Source of the DNA: JAAYXS01 sp043820985
Lineage (GTDB): Bacteria > Planctomycetota > Phycisphaerae > UBA1845 > Fen-1342
Direction: 5' to 3'
Assembly (NCBI GenBank): GCA_043820985.1
Contig: JBDRDH010000123.1
Coordinates: forward strand, 3,648 to 67,647
Length of the DNA stretch: 64,000 nt
Shown here: positions 1 through 7,995 of the stretch, in pieces
Layout of the letters: each line of letters starts with the position of its first letter
Numbering within the stretch: position 1 is the stretch's first letter
The notes under the pieces: model-generated
Databases searched by the model: none
Seen by the model: the letters and a program-made list of their open reading frames with translations, nothing else
Told to the model about the DNA's origin: nothing
Translations under genes and position numbers: made by a program

Positions 1-362
1 TCATGCGTTTCCAGATGCGGCAGCAGCTTGGGCAGTTCCTTGATGTCAAATTGTCCGTCACCATCCGTATAGAACACCCAGTCTTTGGATGACTCCCGGA
101 AACCACGCTGCAAGGCCCCGCCATATCCCAGGTTCGGATTGTTATGCACGGCCCGCACCTGGGGAATTTCCGCGGCCAGGCGGTCGGCGATCTCCGCCGT
201 GCGGTCCCGGCTACCGTCGTTGACGATGATAACTTCATAGTCATCCGCGATCTGGCTGGCGACCTCTACCGCTTCCCGGGTAACACGTTCCACATTGGCC
301 TCTTCGTTGTAGCATGGGAAGAAGATGGTCAATGAAAACGGCTTGAGCGGCGGGCGTTCCAT
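1..362 (-). CDS. GT2 family glycosyltransferase, N-terminal part (runs off the window)
   Basis: The reading frame enters from the left edge on the minus strand and holds only the first 120 or so residues. It starts MERPPLKPFSLTIFFPCYNE, followed by VIIVNDGSRDRT, LGYGGALQRGF and FYTDGDGQFD. These are the nucleotide-binding and DxD-type motifs of GT-A fold family 2 enzymes such as the dolichyl-phosphate sugar transferases. Such enzymes usually move a sugar from a nucleotide donor to a polyprenyl phosphate on the cytoplasmic side. I chose the ATG at 362; a GTG at 395 is in frame just after a TAA and would add 11 residues. The acceptor and the C-terminal part, including any membrane helices, cannot be judged. 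Confidence 0.85.
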   Translation of the reverse strand, partial: MERPPLKPFSLTIFFPCYNEEANVERVTREAVEVASQIADDYEVIIVNDGSRDRTAEIADRLAAEIPQVRAVHNNPNLGYGGALQRGFRESSKDWVFYTDGDGQFDIKELPKLLPHLETH

Positions 363-407
363 GAACCTCGGCTCCAGATCGCCGCGGGTTGGCACCGGCC
401 CGTGTTA

Positions 408-560
408 AAAGGGACAGGCACCTCGCGGGGCTGCGTCATTGCTGATGCTGGTGCGAGAATCCCTTCTCGCACCCACATTCGCGGGAATCCTCTCCCGCGA
501 GCGGGGTAGGATGGGAATCCTGCTTCGTCGGGGCCGAGATCGGAATCTCGGCCCAGCGGC
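408..560. repeat. Array of four short hairpins with a shared GAATC core
   Basis: Four palindromes follow each other at about 29-base intervals: 452-471 (8-bp stem), 480-499 (7-bp stem), 506-523 (5 to 7-bp stem) and 531-554 (perfect 10-bp stem, 4-base loop). The stems differ in sequence, but each has GAATC at the same place near the loop (around 457, 485, 515 and 543). The block begins near 410 with GGGACAGGCACC, a motif I associate with REP-like elements; that link is from memory and not checked. It sits between two minus-strand genes and would be transcribed with them. Its role is unknown: an mRNA structure, a non-autonomous element remnant, or both. Confidence 0.7.
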
Positions 561-574
561 GTCAAAGGTGCAGG

Positions 575-2362
575 TTACGGCTCGATCGTAACCTCCAGGG
601 GCAGGCACTCGGGCCGCCAGGCTACCGGACCCTTGAGATACACTTGCAGTTCGCGGTAACCAGGAGCGACTCTAATCGCGGAAAGCTCAACCTGCAATGT
701 CAGGGTGCGCCCCGGCGCCAACCGCAGTCGGTAGGCTGTCGCCGCCGGTCCGGGTTCATCCAGGATCAGGTATGGCAGGGTTTGGCCATCCAGGCGTACC
801 AGCGGAGTTACGTTCGTGGCGGAACTGCCCAGGTTATGCAGATGAATCAAGGCCAGAGTTGATTGGGCCGCCAGGTAGGAAAGACCTTCGGCGTCCTGGT
901 GCCGCTGGAGCACCAGTTGCCGGGGAGCTTCGATGTTCACATCAATGGCCGGCATCATCGGGGTGGCGCTGGTGCCAACCACGGCGTGCAGTGCACCCTT
1001 GTCCGGCAAATCGACACGCACGCGACAATCCCAGACATCTCCCAGGTCAGTGACCTGCGTTAACGTGGCGCCCGCATACCATGGCTGGCGATCGGGATTA
1101 CGCTTGAGGAGCACTCTGACACTCAAGTCGTTAATTCGAAACGGCAAGTTGTTCACAACCGTGAACGACATGGAGCGCTGGGTGCCATCATTAGGGCCAT
1201 CGTAGTACACCCGCAGATGGCCGGCCGCAATCGACTCCGCCAGTGGACCGCGCTCTCCGCCGCCCACGATATTGGCCCGACCATCAATCAGGTCTACTAC
1301 CCTGTAGTGCGAAACACCGGTAGCGCCATCGCAGGTAGCAGTGCTGGACTGGTGCGTCCGCAAGTAACACATTGGAGCTGTGCTCTCGATCAGGTTCTTA
1401 TATTCGATACCATCCCAATCGCGGTGCCCGCCACAGAACCACAAGCCCAGCCGAGTGCCCTGGACCATGCTGGCCAGATTGCCCTGCTGCTGCCAGTATT
1501 TCAGCAGATTGGGGGACTCATCATGACTTGCCACCAGTGTTATCCGCTGCTCGTTCGGACTGGCCAGCAGTTCCTCGAACCAGCGCACCTGGTCAACATC
1601 GTGTCCGATTGGATTTCTGGCCGTGTCATACAACACCACCATGCGATAGTCCCCCAGGTTGATGAAGCCTACCGGACTGGGGGCAACGTAGCGGGAGTAA
1701 CTTTCGAGGTCATCGTGGTCGCCGCACGCGATCAACACTGGCGCATCGAACTGGGCAAAGTACTCAATGGCTCGCCGCCAGCCGGAATCGATGTCTGGGT
1801 GCGTCACGTCAAGCAAATCGCCCGTGGCCACAATCAAAGTGGGTGCGACCAGGTTGATTTCCTCAATCAATCCCCAATCGAAGTCTGGTGCGCCCACGTC
1901 GCCAACGTTCATATTGGACAGGTGCACCAGGCGTATGCGTTCCGGCAGGCTTCCGACCGCCACACAATGACGGCCCACTACCTGGCTGGTACCGGCGTGT
2001 ATCTCCAAATCGTATGTATAGGCCGGAACATCCGCCGGTACGCGTACGGTCACCGGTTGGCCGGTACTAAGTTGCTTACCGGCATCTGGCGGTACCACGA
2101 GGGGGAAACGCTGATCCCCGGCTTTCGGATTGCTGAGCGTCATGGAAACCGACTGGTCGGCGGCGGGGAATTGGGCGCTGATGACCAGCTCACCCCCGGC
2201 CGGCACGAAGGCCGGTCGTCCCAGAGTAGGTCCCAGCAACATGGCTTTCTGGATCCCGCCAGCGGTTTGTGTGTTAGGTGCGTCTTCATCAGCCTGAGCC
2301 GGGGGAGCACCGAGGATCATGGTCAGGACCAGTGACCCGGTCAGTAGAATTGCTTTGAGCAT
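575..2362 (-). CDS. Secreted calcineurin-like phosphoesterase fold protein with degenerate metal motifs
   Basis: The 595-residue protein starts with a clear signal peptide (hydrophobic stretch at residues 4-20, cleavage probably after AQA). A beta-rich region follows, then the core of a calcineurin-like phosphoesterase: IRLVHLSNMN (143-152), ATGDLLD (179-185), ACGDHDD (212-218), ASHDE (278-282) and CGGHRDWDG. A typical enzyme has DxH, GD, GNHD and GHxH; here DxH has become SNMN and GNHD has become GDHD, so metal binding is doubtful. The last 200 residues look like beta-sandwich modules. It lies upstream of the partial glycosyltransferase on the same strand. It could be a binding protein or an enzyme with an altered site. 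Confidence 0.65.
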   Translation of the reverse strand: MLKAILLTGSLVLTMILGAPPAQADEDAPNTQTAGGIQKAMLLGPTLGRPAFVPAGGELVISAQFPAADQSVSMTLSNPKAGDQRFPLVVPPDAGKQLSTGQPVTVRVPADVPAYTYDLEIHAGTSQVVGRHCVAVGSLPERIRLVHLSNMNVGDVGAPDFDWGLIEEINLVAPTLIVATGDLLDVTHPDIDSGWRRAIEYFAQFDAPVLIACGDHDDLESYSRYVAPSPVGFINLGDYRMVVLYDTARNPIGHDVDQVRWFEELLASPNEQRITLVASHDESPNLLKYWQQQGNLASMVQGTRLGLWFCGGHRDWDGIEYKNLIESTAPMCYLRTHQSSTATCDGATGVSHYRVVDLIDGRANIVGGGERGPLAESIAAGHLRVYYDGPNDGTQRSMSFTVVNNLPFRINDLSVRVLLKRNPDRQPWYAGATLTQVTDLGDVWDCRVRVDLPDKGALHAVVGTSATPMMPAIDVNIEAPRQLVLQRHQDAEGLSYLAAQSTLALIHLHNLGSSATNVTPLVRLDGQTLPYLILDEPGPAATAYRLRLAPGRTLTLQVELSAIRVAPGYRELQVYLKGPVAWRPECLPLEVTIEP

Positions 2363-2379
2363 GCGTAATACCTTGCTGA

Positions 2380-3249
2380 GTGTCCGGTCTCCCAGTATCT
2401 TGTCATATCGTGACTAAGAGCGATCAGAACACAGCGCAATCGTGTCTGGCGGAGTGGTTACGTAGCGAACGTCGCCTGGGGATTCGTCATTTGGATCAAT
2501 CGGAACCCGCGAAATCCGTCCAGGTGCCTCCAGCCGAAGATGTCAAGCCCGCCCGTGAGCGCTCACGGCAGCCACAATCTCAGGTTACTCCTTCATTCTT
2601 AAGCGATGACCCTGATCTGCCGGTTCTTTGTGACGCAAAGTTATCTTTGAAAGAAGCTACGGCTCAGCTAAACCATCTGGACGCCGAGTTCGTACAAGTC
2701 TGCACCCGCTGTCGATTGCATGCCCAGCGCAATAAGACCGTTTTTGGCGACGGCTCCCCCCGCCCCGATTTGGTGTTCATTGGCGAAGGTCCGGGGGCCG
2801 AGGAGGATCGCCAGGGGATCCCGTTTGTAGGCCGAGCTGGTGAGCTGCTCAGCAAGATGATTAACGCCATGGGCCTTAAACGGGAGCAGGTATATATCTG
2901 TAATATCGTTAAATGCCGTCCGCCCGGCAACCGCACGCCAACGGAAGACGAGATGCAGACCTGTGTGCCCTATCTTTGGCGGCAATTGGCGATATTGCGT
3001 CCCAAGGCGATCGTGGCGCTCGGTCGTCCAGCCGCCCAGACACTCCTGTCGACCAAAACTACCATTGGCCGCTTGCGGGGCGAGTTTCACGATTTTCCAC
3101 CGCTGGCGCACGCCCATCTGGGCCTGCCACCGGCCAAGCTGATGCCTACTTTCCACCCCGCATACCTGTTGCGGAGTCCAGGCGAGAAGGGTAAGGCCTG
3201 GGAAGATCTCAAGCAGGTCATGCGTTTCCTGGGTCTGGACGCACCCTAG
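2380..3249 (+). CDS. Uracil-DNA glycosylase, family 4 (iron-sulfur type)
   Basis: It removes uracil from DNA as the first step of base excision repair. The C-terminal 185 residues match family 4: Cys108 and Cys111, then GEGPGAEED (135-143), PFVGRAG, Cys179 in NIVKCRPPGNRTP and Cys195. The four cysteines fit the known 4Fe-4S ligand pattern. The second active-site motif HPAYLLR is at 259-265. About 100 low-complexity residues precede the domain, which is common in this family. The start is GTG at 2380, only 17 bases from the divergent start of the secreted phosphoesterase; a GTG at 2410 is also possible. Neither has a good ribosome-binding site. Confidence 0.9.
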   Translation: MSGLPVSCHIVTKSDQNTAQSCLAEWLRSERRLGIRHLDQSEPAKSVQVPPAEDVKPARERSRQPQSQVTPSFLSDDPDLPVLCDAKLSLKEATAQLNHLDAEFVQVCTRCRLHAQRNKTVFGDGSPRPDLVFIGEGPGAEEDRQGIPFVGRAGELLSKMINAMGLKREQVYICNIVKCRPPGNRTPTEDEMQTCVPYLWRQLAILRPKAIVALGRPAAQTLLSTKTTIGRLRGEFHDFPPLAHAHLGLPPAKLMPTFHPAYLLRSPGEKGKAWEDLKQVMRFLGLDAP

Positions 3250-3484
3250 CAATGTTTAGCGTCAGATTCCGGAGGCAATTGGGGTGACATGTTTTGGGAT
3301 TGGGGGGAATTACCCGGTGGGCATCTGCCGTACAGGTGCTATGCTCAGGTTTATCGATGGTTGTAGTCGTGATATCTGATAAGTTGAATCCCCGTCGGGC
3401 GCGGTATATCGAAATAGCTCGCGCGCCTCTGACAACACGTGGTTATTGGGTTGCAGGTACTATGGACGGTACGGGTGGAATAGC

Positions 3485-4144
3485 ATGGACCTAAAAGCCC
3501 TTAAGGACTCTGCCAGACCTGCCACAATATATCTATTGGCCATTTCAGCCCTCGATCGGCAAGCCTATCGGATGCTGCTCGAGGAGTTGCTGGGGCGTCA
3601 GGTCGCTGTTGAATCAGATTTCACGCCCACTGCCGTATGGGCGGCGATGCGCGGCAAACCGAATCTCGCCCTGGTCAACGCCGACACGGCCCATCATGAT
3701 GCGCTCGACGCCACCCAGATGATCACGCGCCTCAGCCCCACAATCAGGATCCTGGTCGTCGGAGCCGCGATCGATCCCCTCCATATTCAGGCCTGGAGAC
3801 GCTGCAAAATTCACGGCTATGTCGTTAAAGATGGTGGTATCGAGGAATTACAGGCTGCCTTGACCGCCGTGTTGGACCACCGCCAATACTTTAGCGAGGG
3901 TGTGCGCGAGTGTATTCGCGGAGCGAAGGAAGCCTCCGACGGTCATTTGCACTTGTCGCGCCGTGAAACCGAACTGCTGCCGCTTCTGGCGCGGGGCCTG
4001 ACGTTACGTGATGCCGCCAGCAAGATGGCGGTCAGCTATAAGACCGCCGATTCATATCGTACCAGCCTGTTACGCAAGCTTGGTCTGCACGATCGGGTCG
4101 AACTGGCACGCTACGCGATTCGCGAACGAATTGTCGAGCCATGA
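3485..4144 (+). CDS. LuxR-type DNA-binding regulator with an atypical receiver domain
   Basis: The 219-residue protein has a receiver-like N-terminal half and a LuxR/GerE helix-turn-helix at the C-terminus (LSRRETELLPLLARGLTLRD and on to the end). In NarL-type regulators the phosphorylated Asp ends the third strand; here the matching segment reads LALVNADTAHHDA, with Asn where Asp is expected. The N-terminal acidic pair is also reduced (ISALDRQAY). The Lys in GYVVKDGG is kept. It may therefore work without phosphorylation. The ATG at 3485 has a GGGTGGAA ribosome-binding site; upstream TTG codons are less likely. No sensor kinase is adjacent, and the next gene is convergent. Confidence 0.8.
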   Translation: MDLKALKDSARPATIYLLAISALDRQAYRMLLEELLGRQVAVESDFTPTAVWAAMRGKPNLALVNADTAHHDALDATQMITRLSPTIRILVVGAAIDPLHIQAWRRCKIHGYVVKDGGIEELQAALTAVLDHRQYFSEGVRECIRGAKEASDGHLHLSRRETELLPLLARGLTLRDAASKMAVSYKTADSYRTSLLRKLGLHDRVELARYAIRERIVEP

Positions 4145-4168
4145 GTCGCGCCCCGGCAAAGGCAATGC

Positions 4169-4591
4169 TCATGGGCTGTCAGCCAGGGCTCGGGTTCTCA
4201 GTTCCTCCGCCCGTTGTACCACATCGGCGACAGTGGCCTGTGGGGCTGCTTCCAGCATGAACGTTGGTAATACGTGCTCATCTTGGATGGTTCCGAGCAC
4301 CAACGTCTCGGAAATGAGGTCAATGGGAGGCCACTGGTACCAGGGCGCATCTATCCGGCAATGCGTTTTTAAGGTGTGGTATCCGGCCTTTCTCAGGATA
4401 ATCTCATAGTCGCCATACCACAGAAATGAAAACCGCACTGGGCTGATGCCCACTTCCTCGTCATTGACGACGACCAGGGCTCCCGGGGGATCGGTCTGTA
4501 TTTTTATGGTGCGCTCGACACAGCCACACAGCATGGGCAGACCCATCAGCATCAGGGTGCTCATCAGCCATAGCCGCTGGTTAATACTCAT
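4169..4591 (-). CDS. PEGA-domain lipoprotein
   Basis: The 140-residue product begins with a lipoprotein signal ending in LCGC, so it should be lipid-anchored outside the cytoplasmic membrane. It continues with a PEGA domain (IKIQTDPPGALVVVNDEEVG, then YEIILRKAGYHT). PEGA domains are surface beta modules thought to bind envelope components. The remaining 60 residues are not recognisable. Its ATG overlaps the stop of the upstream phosphoesterase gene by four bases (ATGA), so the two are probably translationally coupled. There is no clue to a specific function. Confidence 0.8.
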   Translation of the reverse strand: MSINQRLWLMSTLMLMGLPMLCGCVERTIKIQTDPPGALVVVNDEEVGISPVRFSFLWYGDYEIILRKAGYHTLKTHCRIDAPWYQWPPIDLISETLVLGTIQDEHVLPTFMLEAAPQATVADVVQRAEELRTRALADSP

Positions 4592-5067
4592 GGTGACACC
4601 TCAATATGCTCGACGCTACAATCAGCGAGGTTCAGCACCGCCGCGGTACAGCGGCCGGATAGCCAGCCGCAACACTCACCAGGATTTATAAACAGTTTGC
4701 CATTGCGTCTTTCGGCGATCGGTCTGTGCGTATGACCGGTAACGATTACATCAGCCCGCTCGATATCGTCCGCGTGACACCATTCGACATAATGGTGCAG
4801 CAGGATACGTTGCCCACCGGCTTCGAATTTCAGTGGACCGTTTTGAATAGCCGGCAACACTTCCAGCAGCCCGCGCCGCTCGCCATCATTGTTGCCGAAC
4901 GTGACATACACTTGCCCACCATAATCCACTAACAAGCGTGCGGCAAACGGGGCCACGAGGTCGCCGGCGTGGGCGATGGTTTTAATACCTAAATCAGAAA
5001 AGCATCCTAGCGCGGCACGCATTGTTGTTAATCGATCATGAGTGTCCGAAAGCAAGCCGATCAGCAT
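4588..5067 (-). CDS. Small metallophosphoesterase, YfcE/MJ0936 type
   Basis: At 159 residues it has the length of the YfcE/MJ0936 group of phosphodiesterases. The metal-binding motifs are all present: LSDTHD near the N-terminus, HAGDLV, FGNNDG and TGHTHRP. Members hydrolyse small phosphodiesters with Mn2+ or Ni2+ in vitro; physiological substrates are mostly unknown. I placed the start at the ATG at 5067, because the family begins almost directly with the strand leading to DTH. The frame is open for 28 more codons upstream, but those residues do not look like this family. It is the first gene of a two-gene unit with the PEGA lipoprotein. Confidence 0.88.
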   Translation of the reverse strand: MLIGLLSDTHDRLTTMRAALGCFSDLGIKTIAHAGDLVAPFAARLLVDYGGQVYVTFGNNDGERRGLLEVLPAIQNGPLKFEAGGQRILLHHYVEWCHADDIERADVIVTGHTHRPIAERRNGKLFINPGECCGWLSGRCTAAVLNLADCSVEHIEVSP

Positions 5068-5221
5068 CTCGCCAATCCGTGCACATGCCGCGCCTGGTAA
5101 GAGAAGGGCTAAATTATAGTGACGGAAGTTCCGATAGTCACGACGTTGCAATGCTCATTTGGAGGAGAAGAACACCCAGAGCGTGCCGGTGGCCGCCGGT
5201 CCCGCTCACCAGAGGCATTTC

Positions 5222-6154
5222 ATGCTGTTAGAGAAGCACGGCACATCCTCCATTCCGACACCTAAACGCAGCCACAATCCTGATTCATCCACCCTGCCAC
5301 CCACCGTCTGGCTGCTCGATCAGCCGGAATGTCCCGCCTATGAGCGTTTCGTCCAGGAACATCCGCGCGGCAGTTTTTATCATCATTTGGTCTGGCGTGA
5401 CGTGCTGACGAATCTCGGCATTGGTACCCCCTATTATCTTCTGGCGTTACGCGGCAACCGTCTGTGTGGTGTGCTGCCTATGTTTCAGACCGTCGGACCA
5501 GATAAACAACTCCGGCTCGTCAGCTTGCCAGGCACCCCGACGGCAGGTCCATTAACAATTGATGATACCAGCCATACGTTCCTGTTGAGCCGGGCGTTGA
5601 AACTTGCCGAACGACAGAACGCCAGTGGCGTTTACCTGCGATCTCTTTATCGCGGTTCCGCTCCCGTGCTACCCCCCAACACAGAGTTCATTCGTTTGTC
5701 GGTCAGCTCAATTTTGAACAGCGAGATGCCCGCTAGTATGCCGCCCGAGAAGCCCGGTTATCCACCGCTCCCGCTCAACCATATCGCCGCCAGCCGACCG
5801 CTTCTCGCACGCCATGGCCATTACCTGCACTCTTATAAAACACCGGATACGAATGTCATGCCGGGCAGGATCTCATGGCTCCTGGCGGATCGGGTCGCAC
5901 ACGTATTGTCCTGGTCATTTGATCCCTGGCAGGCCCGCGCCGGCTGGCGTTTACTACAGCACGTCGCGATTCAATGTTGCACGAACGGTGTTGAATACAT
6001 CGTCTTTCCGGCCCCACCCTGGCCACGAGGCTGGCTGCGCCATCTGGATTTGGTTACGCCATACTTGTTCTCGCAAAGTCAGCCCCTGTCCGCGCCAGGT
6101 TCAGTTAGTTCCCCATCGATTGGATCCCAGCCCACCTCTGGCAACTCCGACTGA
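5222..6154 (+). CDS. FemAB-like (GNAT-fold) acyltransferase candidate
   Basis: The first half resembles FemAB-type GNAT proteins: PRGSFYHHLVWRDVL, YYLLALRGNRLCGVLPMF and LRLVSLPGTPTAGP follow the usual order in this family, which attaches amino acids or acyl groups to cell-wall or exopolysaccharide precursors. The second half (from about residue 170) is Pro-rich, diverges, and ends in a low-complexity Ser/Pro tail. The ATG at 5222 has AGAGG upstream; a TTG at 5159 would add 21 residues. It is divergent from the phosphoesterase and about 380 bases before the PilZ operon on the same strand. The family call is by pattern only, so function is tentative. Confidence 0.5.
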   Translation: MLLEKHGTSSIPTPKRSHNPDSSTLPPTVWLLDQPECPAYERFVQEHPRGSFYHHLVWRDVLTNLGIGTPYYLLALRGNRLCGVLPMFQTVGPDKQLRLVSLPGTPTAGPLTIDDTSHTFLLSRALKLAERQNASGVYLRSLYRGSAPVLPPNTEFIRLSVSSILNSEMPASMPPEKPGYPPLPLNHIAASRPLLARHGHYLHSYKTPDTNVMPGRISWLLADRVAHVLSWSFDPWQARAGWRLLQHVAIQCCTNGVEYIVFPAPPWPRGWLRHLDLVTPYLFSQSQPLSAPGSVSSPSIGSQPTSGNSD

Positions 6155-6531
6155 CGCTATCGGCACCTGCCTACGAGTTATAAGTGCTGGCAACAAGTTG
6201 GCGGCGCGCATCGTGATATTATCCATGGAATCTTCTGAGTCCGGATCGGAGATGCCAACCTATTGGCGATTTGCTTGCAACACAAGGGCCCACCGGCACA
6301 TCGACCAATAATGCCCACGCGGCCCCATGCGCTTTTTGCGCAGCGCTGATCTTTCAGGACTCCACGCTCAGGTTCCCATACAGCCCAGTCTCAATACCCA
6401 CACGCCGAAACCCTTTCAGAACATTGCGCGATGTTATTGGCACGGTCCGTCTTTTGCGCAATGCATGAGCCTGAAGAGAGTTGGGGGGCTGGTCGAATAC
6501 CACACAGATCATGCTAACCAAAGGAGTTCGC
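6155..6531. other. Intergenic spacer before the PilZ operon
   Basis: This 377-base stretch holds no convincing gene or RNA. A good ribosome-binding site (AAGGAG, 6520-6525) lies at its right end. A promoter for the PilZ genes is expected here, but I could not pick one with confidence. Confidence 0.5.
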
Positions 6532-7272
6532 ATGGCTGGTTCGTCTATCATTTTTCGCAAGTCTCAGCTCAGGCTGCTAGCCCGGTGTTGTCAGCAGCGG
6601 GTCGCCGCGCGCATCCTGTTACGCCAACCAGGGGCCCCGGAGTCCGGATATGATTCCCACCTGGTAGCCTTACGCGGTCGTCGCCTCTTCATTACGGCGC
6701 CGCGGGATCCTTTCGCGTGGTACATCCCCGATGGCGCCCCGGTCCTCGTCCTGTTTGAATACCATGGCGTTTTTTACAACTTCAGCACTAATATTCGTGG
6801 CATATGTGCTCCGCGGTCCAACTCGGATAATGAGCAACATTTGCTGCAACTGAGTCTGCCCCTGTCGCTGGAACAGCGCCGACCGCGGTGTGAGGTTCGT
6901 GCCACCCTGGCACCAGACCAGCGGATTGCGGCGCATTTAACCGGCGTCAGTGACCCTGACATTTCACTGAAAGTGCACTTATCTGATATCTCCAGTGGTG
7001 GCTTCGGTGCTATTCTCGATGCCAACTTCGCTGACCAGTCGGTACCAGATGATTGTTACTGGGCCGAATTGCACCTGCCCAACAACCAGCAACCAGCTAG
7101 CGGTTTTGTCAGATTGGCATACCAGAACCAGCGGGCCACGGGGTGGGTTTTCTGTGGATGTGATGATCCGGGCCTGATCGGCGTATGCCTGGAACAGGTT
7201 GAAGATTTTATTGCCCGGCAGCACTCGGCTGCCGCGGTTACTGATTGCGCCCAGTTGAACACTCGGAGTTAG
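6532..7272 (+). CDS. PilZ-domain protein 1 (c-di-GMP receptor candidate)
   Basis: This 246-residue protein has a YcgR-like N-terminal region (about 40-110) and a PilZ domain. Both parts of the c-di-GMP signature are present: RCEVR at 119-123 (RxxxR) and DISSGG at 152-157 (DxSxxG). PilZ proteins bind cyclic di-GMP and pass the signal to motility, exopolysaccharide or secretion machinery. The start is well supported: AAGGAG six bases before the ATG. It is the first of three tandem PilZ genes; the next starts 3 bases after this stop. The partner machinery is not in view. Confidence 0.85.
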   Translation: MAGSSIIFRKSQLRLLARCCQQRVAARILLRQPGAPESGYDSHLVALRGRRLFITAPRDPFAWYIPDGAPVLVLFEYHGVFYNFSTNIRGICAPRSNSDNEQHLLQLSLPLSLEQRRPRCEVRATLAPDQRIAAHLTGVSDPDISLKVHLSDISSGGFGAILDANFADQSVPDDCYWAELHLPNNQQPASGFVRLAYQNQRATGWVFCGCDDPGLIGVCLEQVEDFIARQHSAAAVTDCAQLNTRS

Positions 7273-7275
7273 CAC

Positions 7276-7995
7276 ATGCTGGCAACCATCGATTTGACTC
7301 ACCGACAGGCTAAACGCGTGATCGAGCAGGCCTTGCGCAACAACGGCAAGATGGATATCGAACTGCGTTCCAATGCCGGCTCGTTCACCGGCAATCTGGT
7401 GAAACATCAGGATGATATGCTGCACGTCGCACTACAGGACGAGGGGGGCGGTAATACGCTAGCCCCACTGATTGGATCATTCTGTGAGATCAAGATTGTC
7501 CTATCAGGAAACCTGTATTTATTCTCGTCATGTATCGTCGACGCCACCGAAGATACCACCCCACGAACCTTGCTCCTGGCGGTCCCCGATGTGGCCCAGG
7601 TCTGCAATCGGCGGCGTTTTGATCGCCGAACATCCGAGCATTCGATTGTCGTCCAGCTTTGGGCGCCCGGCGCTGCTGATCCCTTCATCGGTACGCTTAA
7701 CAACATCGGTCTGGCGGGTTTGTCCTGCCGGATGCCCCGCGAAGGGCTCGAACAGCTATTGCTGATCGAGGATGAGATCCCCCTGCGCTTCCAGTTCCCC
7801 AATTGTGGCCCACCATTTGATCTGATGGCTATCGTCTGTGTCAAAACTCCCACCAGTAATGGTGAGTTTCTAAACATCGGACTCGAATTCTTTATTCCCG
7901 ACGATAACGAGACGGCTGGCATCGCCCTGGCGCGCCTGCAGTCCACACTCACACAAAACTATCTGGGCTCTTCTCAGACGGACGATCAAGCATGA
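7276..7995 (+). CDS. PilZ-domain protein 2, with an altered second motif
   Basis: The 239-residue protein is a paralogue of its neighbours with the same two-part layout. The arginine motif is kept (NRRRFDRR, 111-118), but the second motif reads NNIGLAG (142-148) instead of DxSxxG, so Asp is replaced by Asn and Ser by Gly. c-di-GMP binding may be weaker or lost, and the protein may act by pairing with the others. The gene is squeezed between its neighbours (3-base gap before, 4-base ATGA overlap after), so all three should be co-translated. Confidence 0.8.
   Translation: MLATIDLTHRQAKRVIEQALRNNGKMDIELRSNAGSFTGNLVKHQDDMLHVALQDEGGGNTLAPLIGSFCEIKIVLSGNLYLFSSCIVDATEDTTPRTLLLAVPDVAQVCNRRRFDRRTSEHSIVVQLWAPGAADPFIGTLNNIGLAGLSCRMPREGLEQLLLIEDEIPLRFQFPNCGPPFDLMAIVCVKTPTSNGEFLNIGLEFFIPDDNETAGIALARLQSTLTQNYLGSSQTDDQA

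Noticed and set aside
1217..2335. A 372-codon plus-strand frame
   Set aside because: It lies opposite the secreted phosphoesterase gene, which has a signal peptide and family motifs; the plus-strand translation has none.
5068..5151. N-terminal extension of the small phosphoesterase by 28 residues
   Set aside because: The family starts almost directly with the strand leading to DTH; the extra residues look random.
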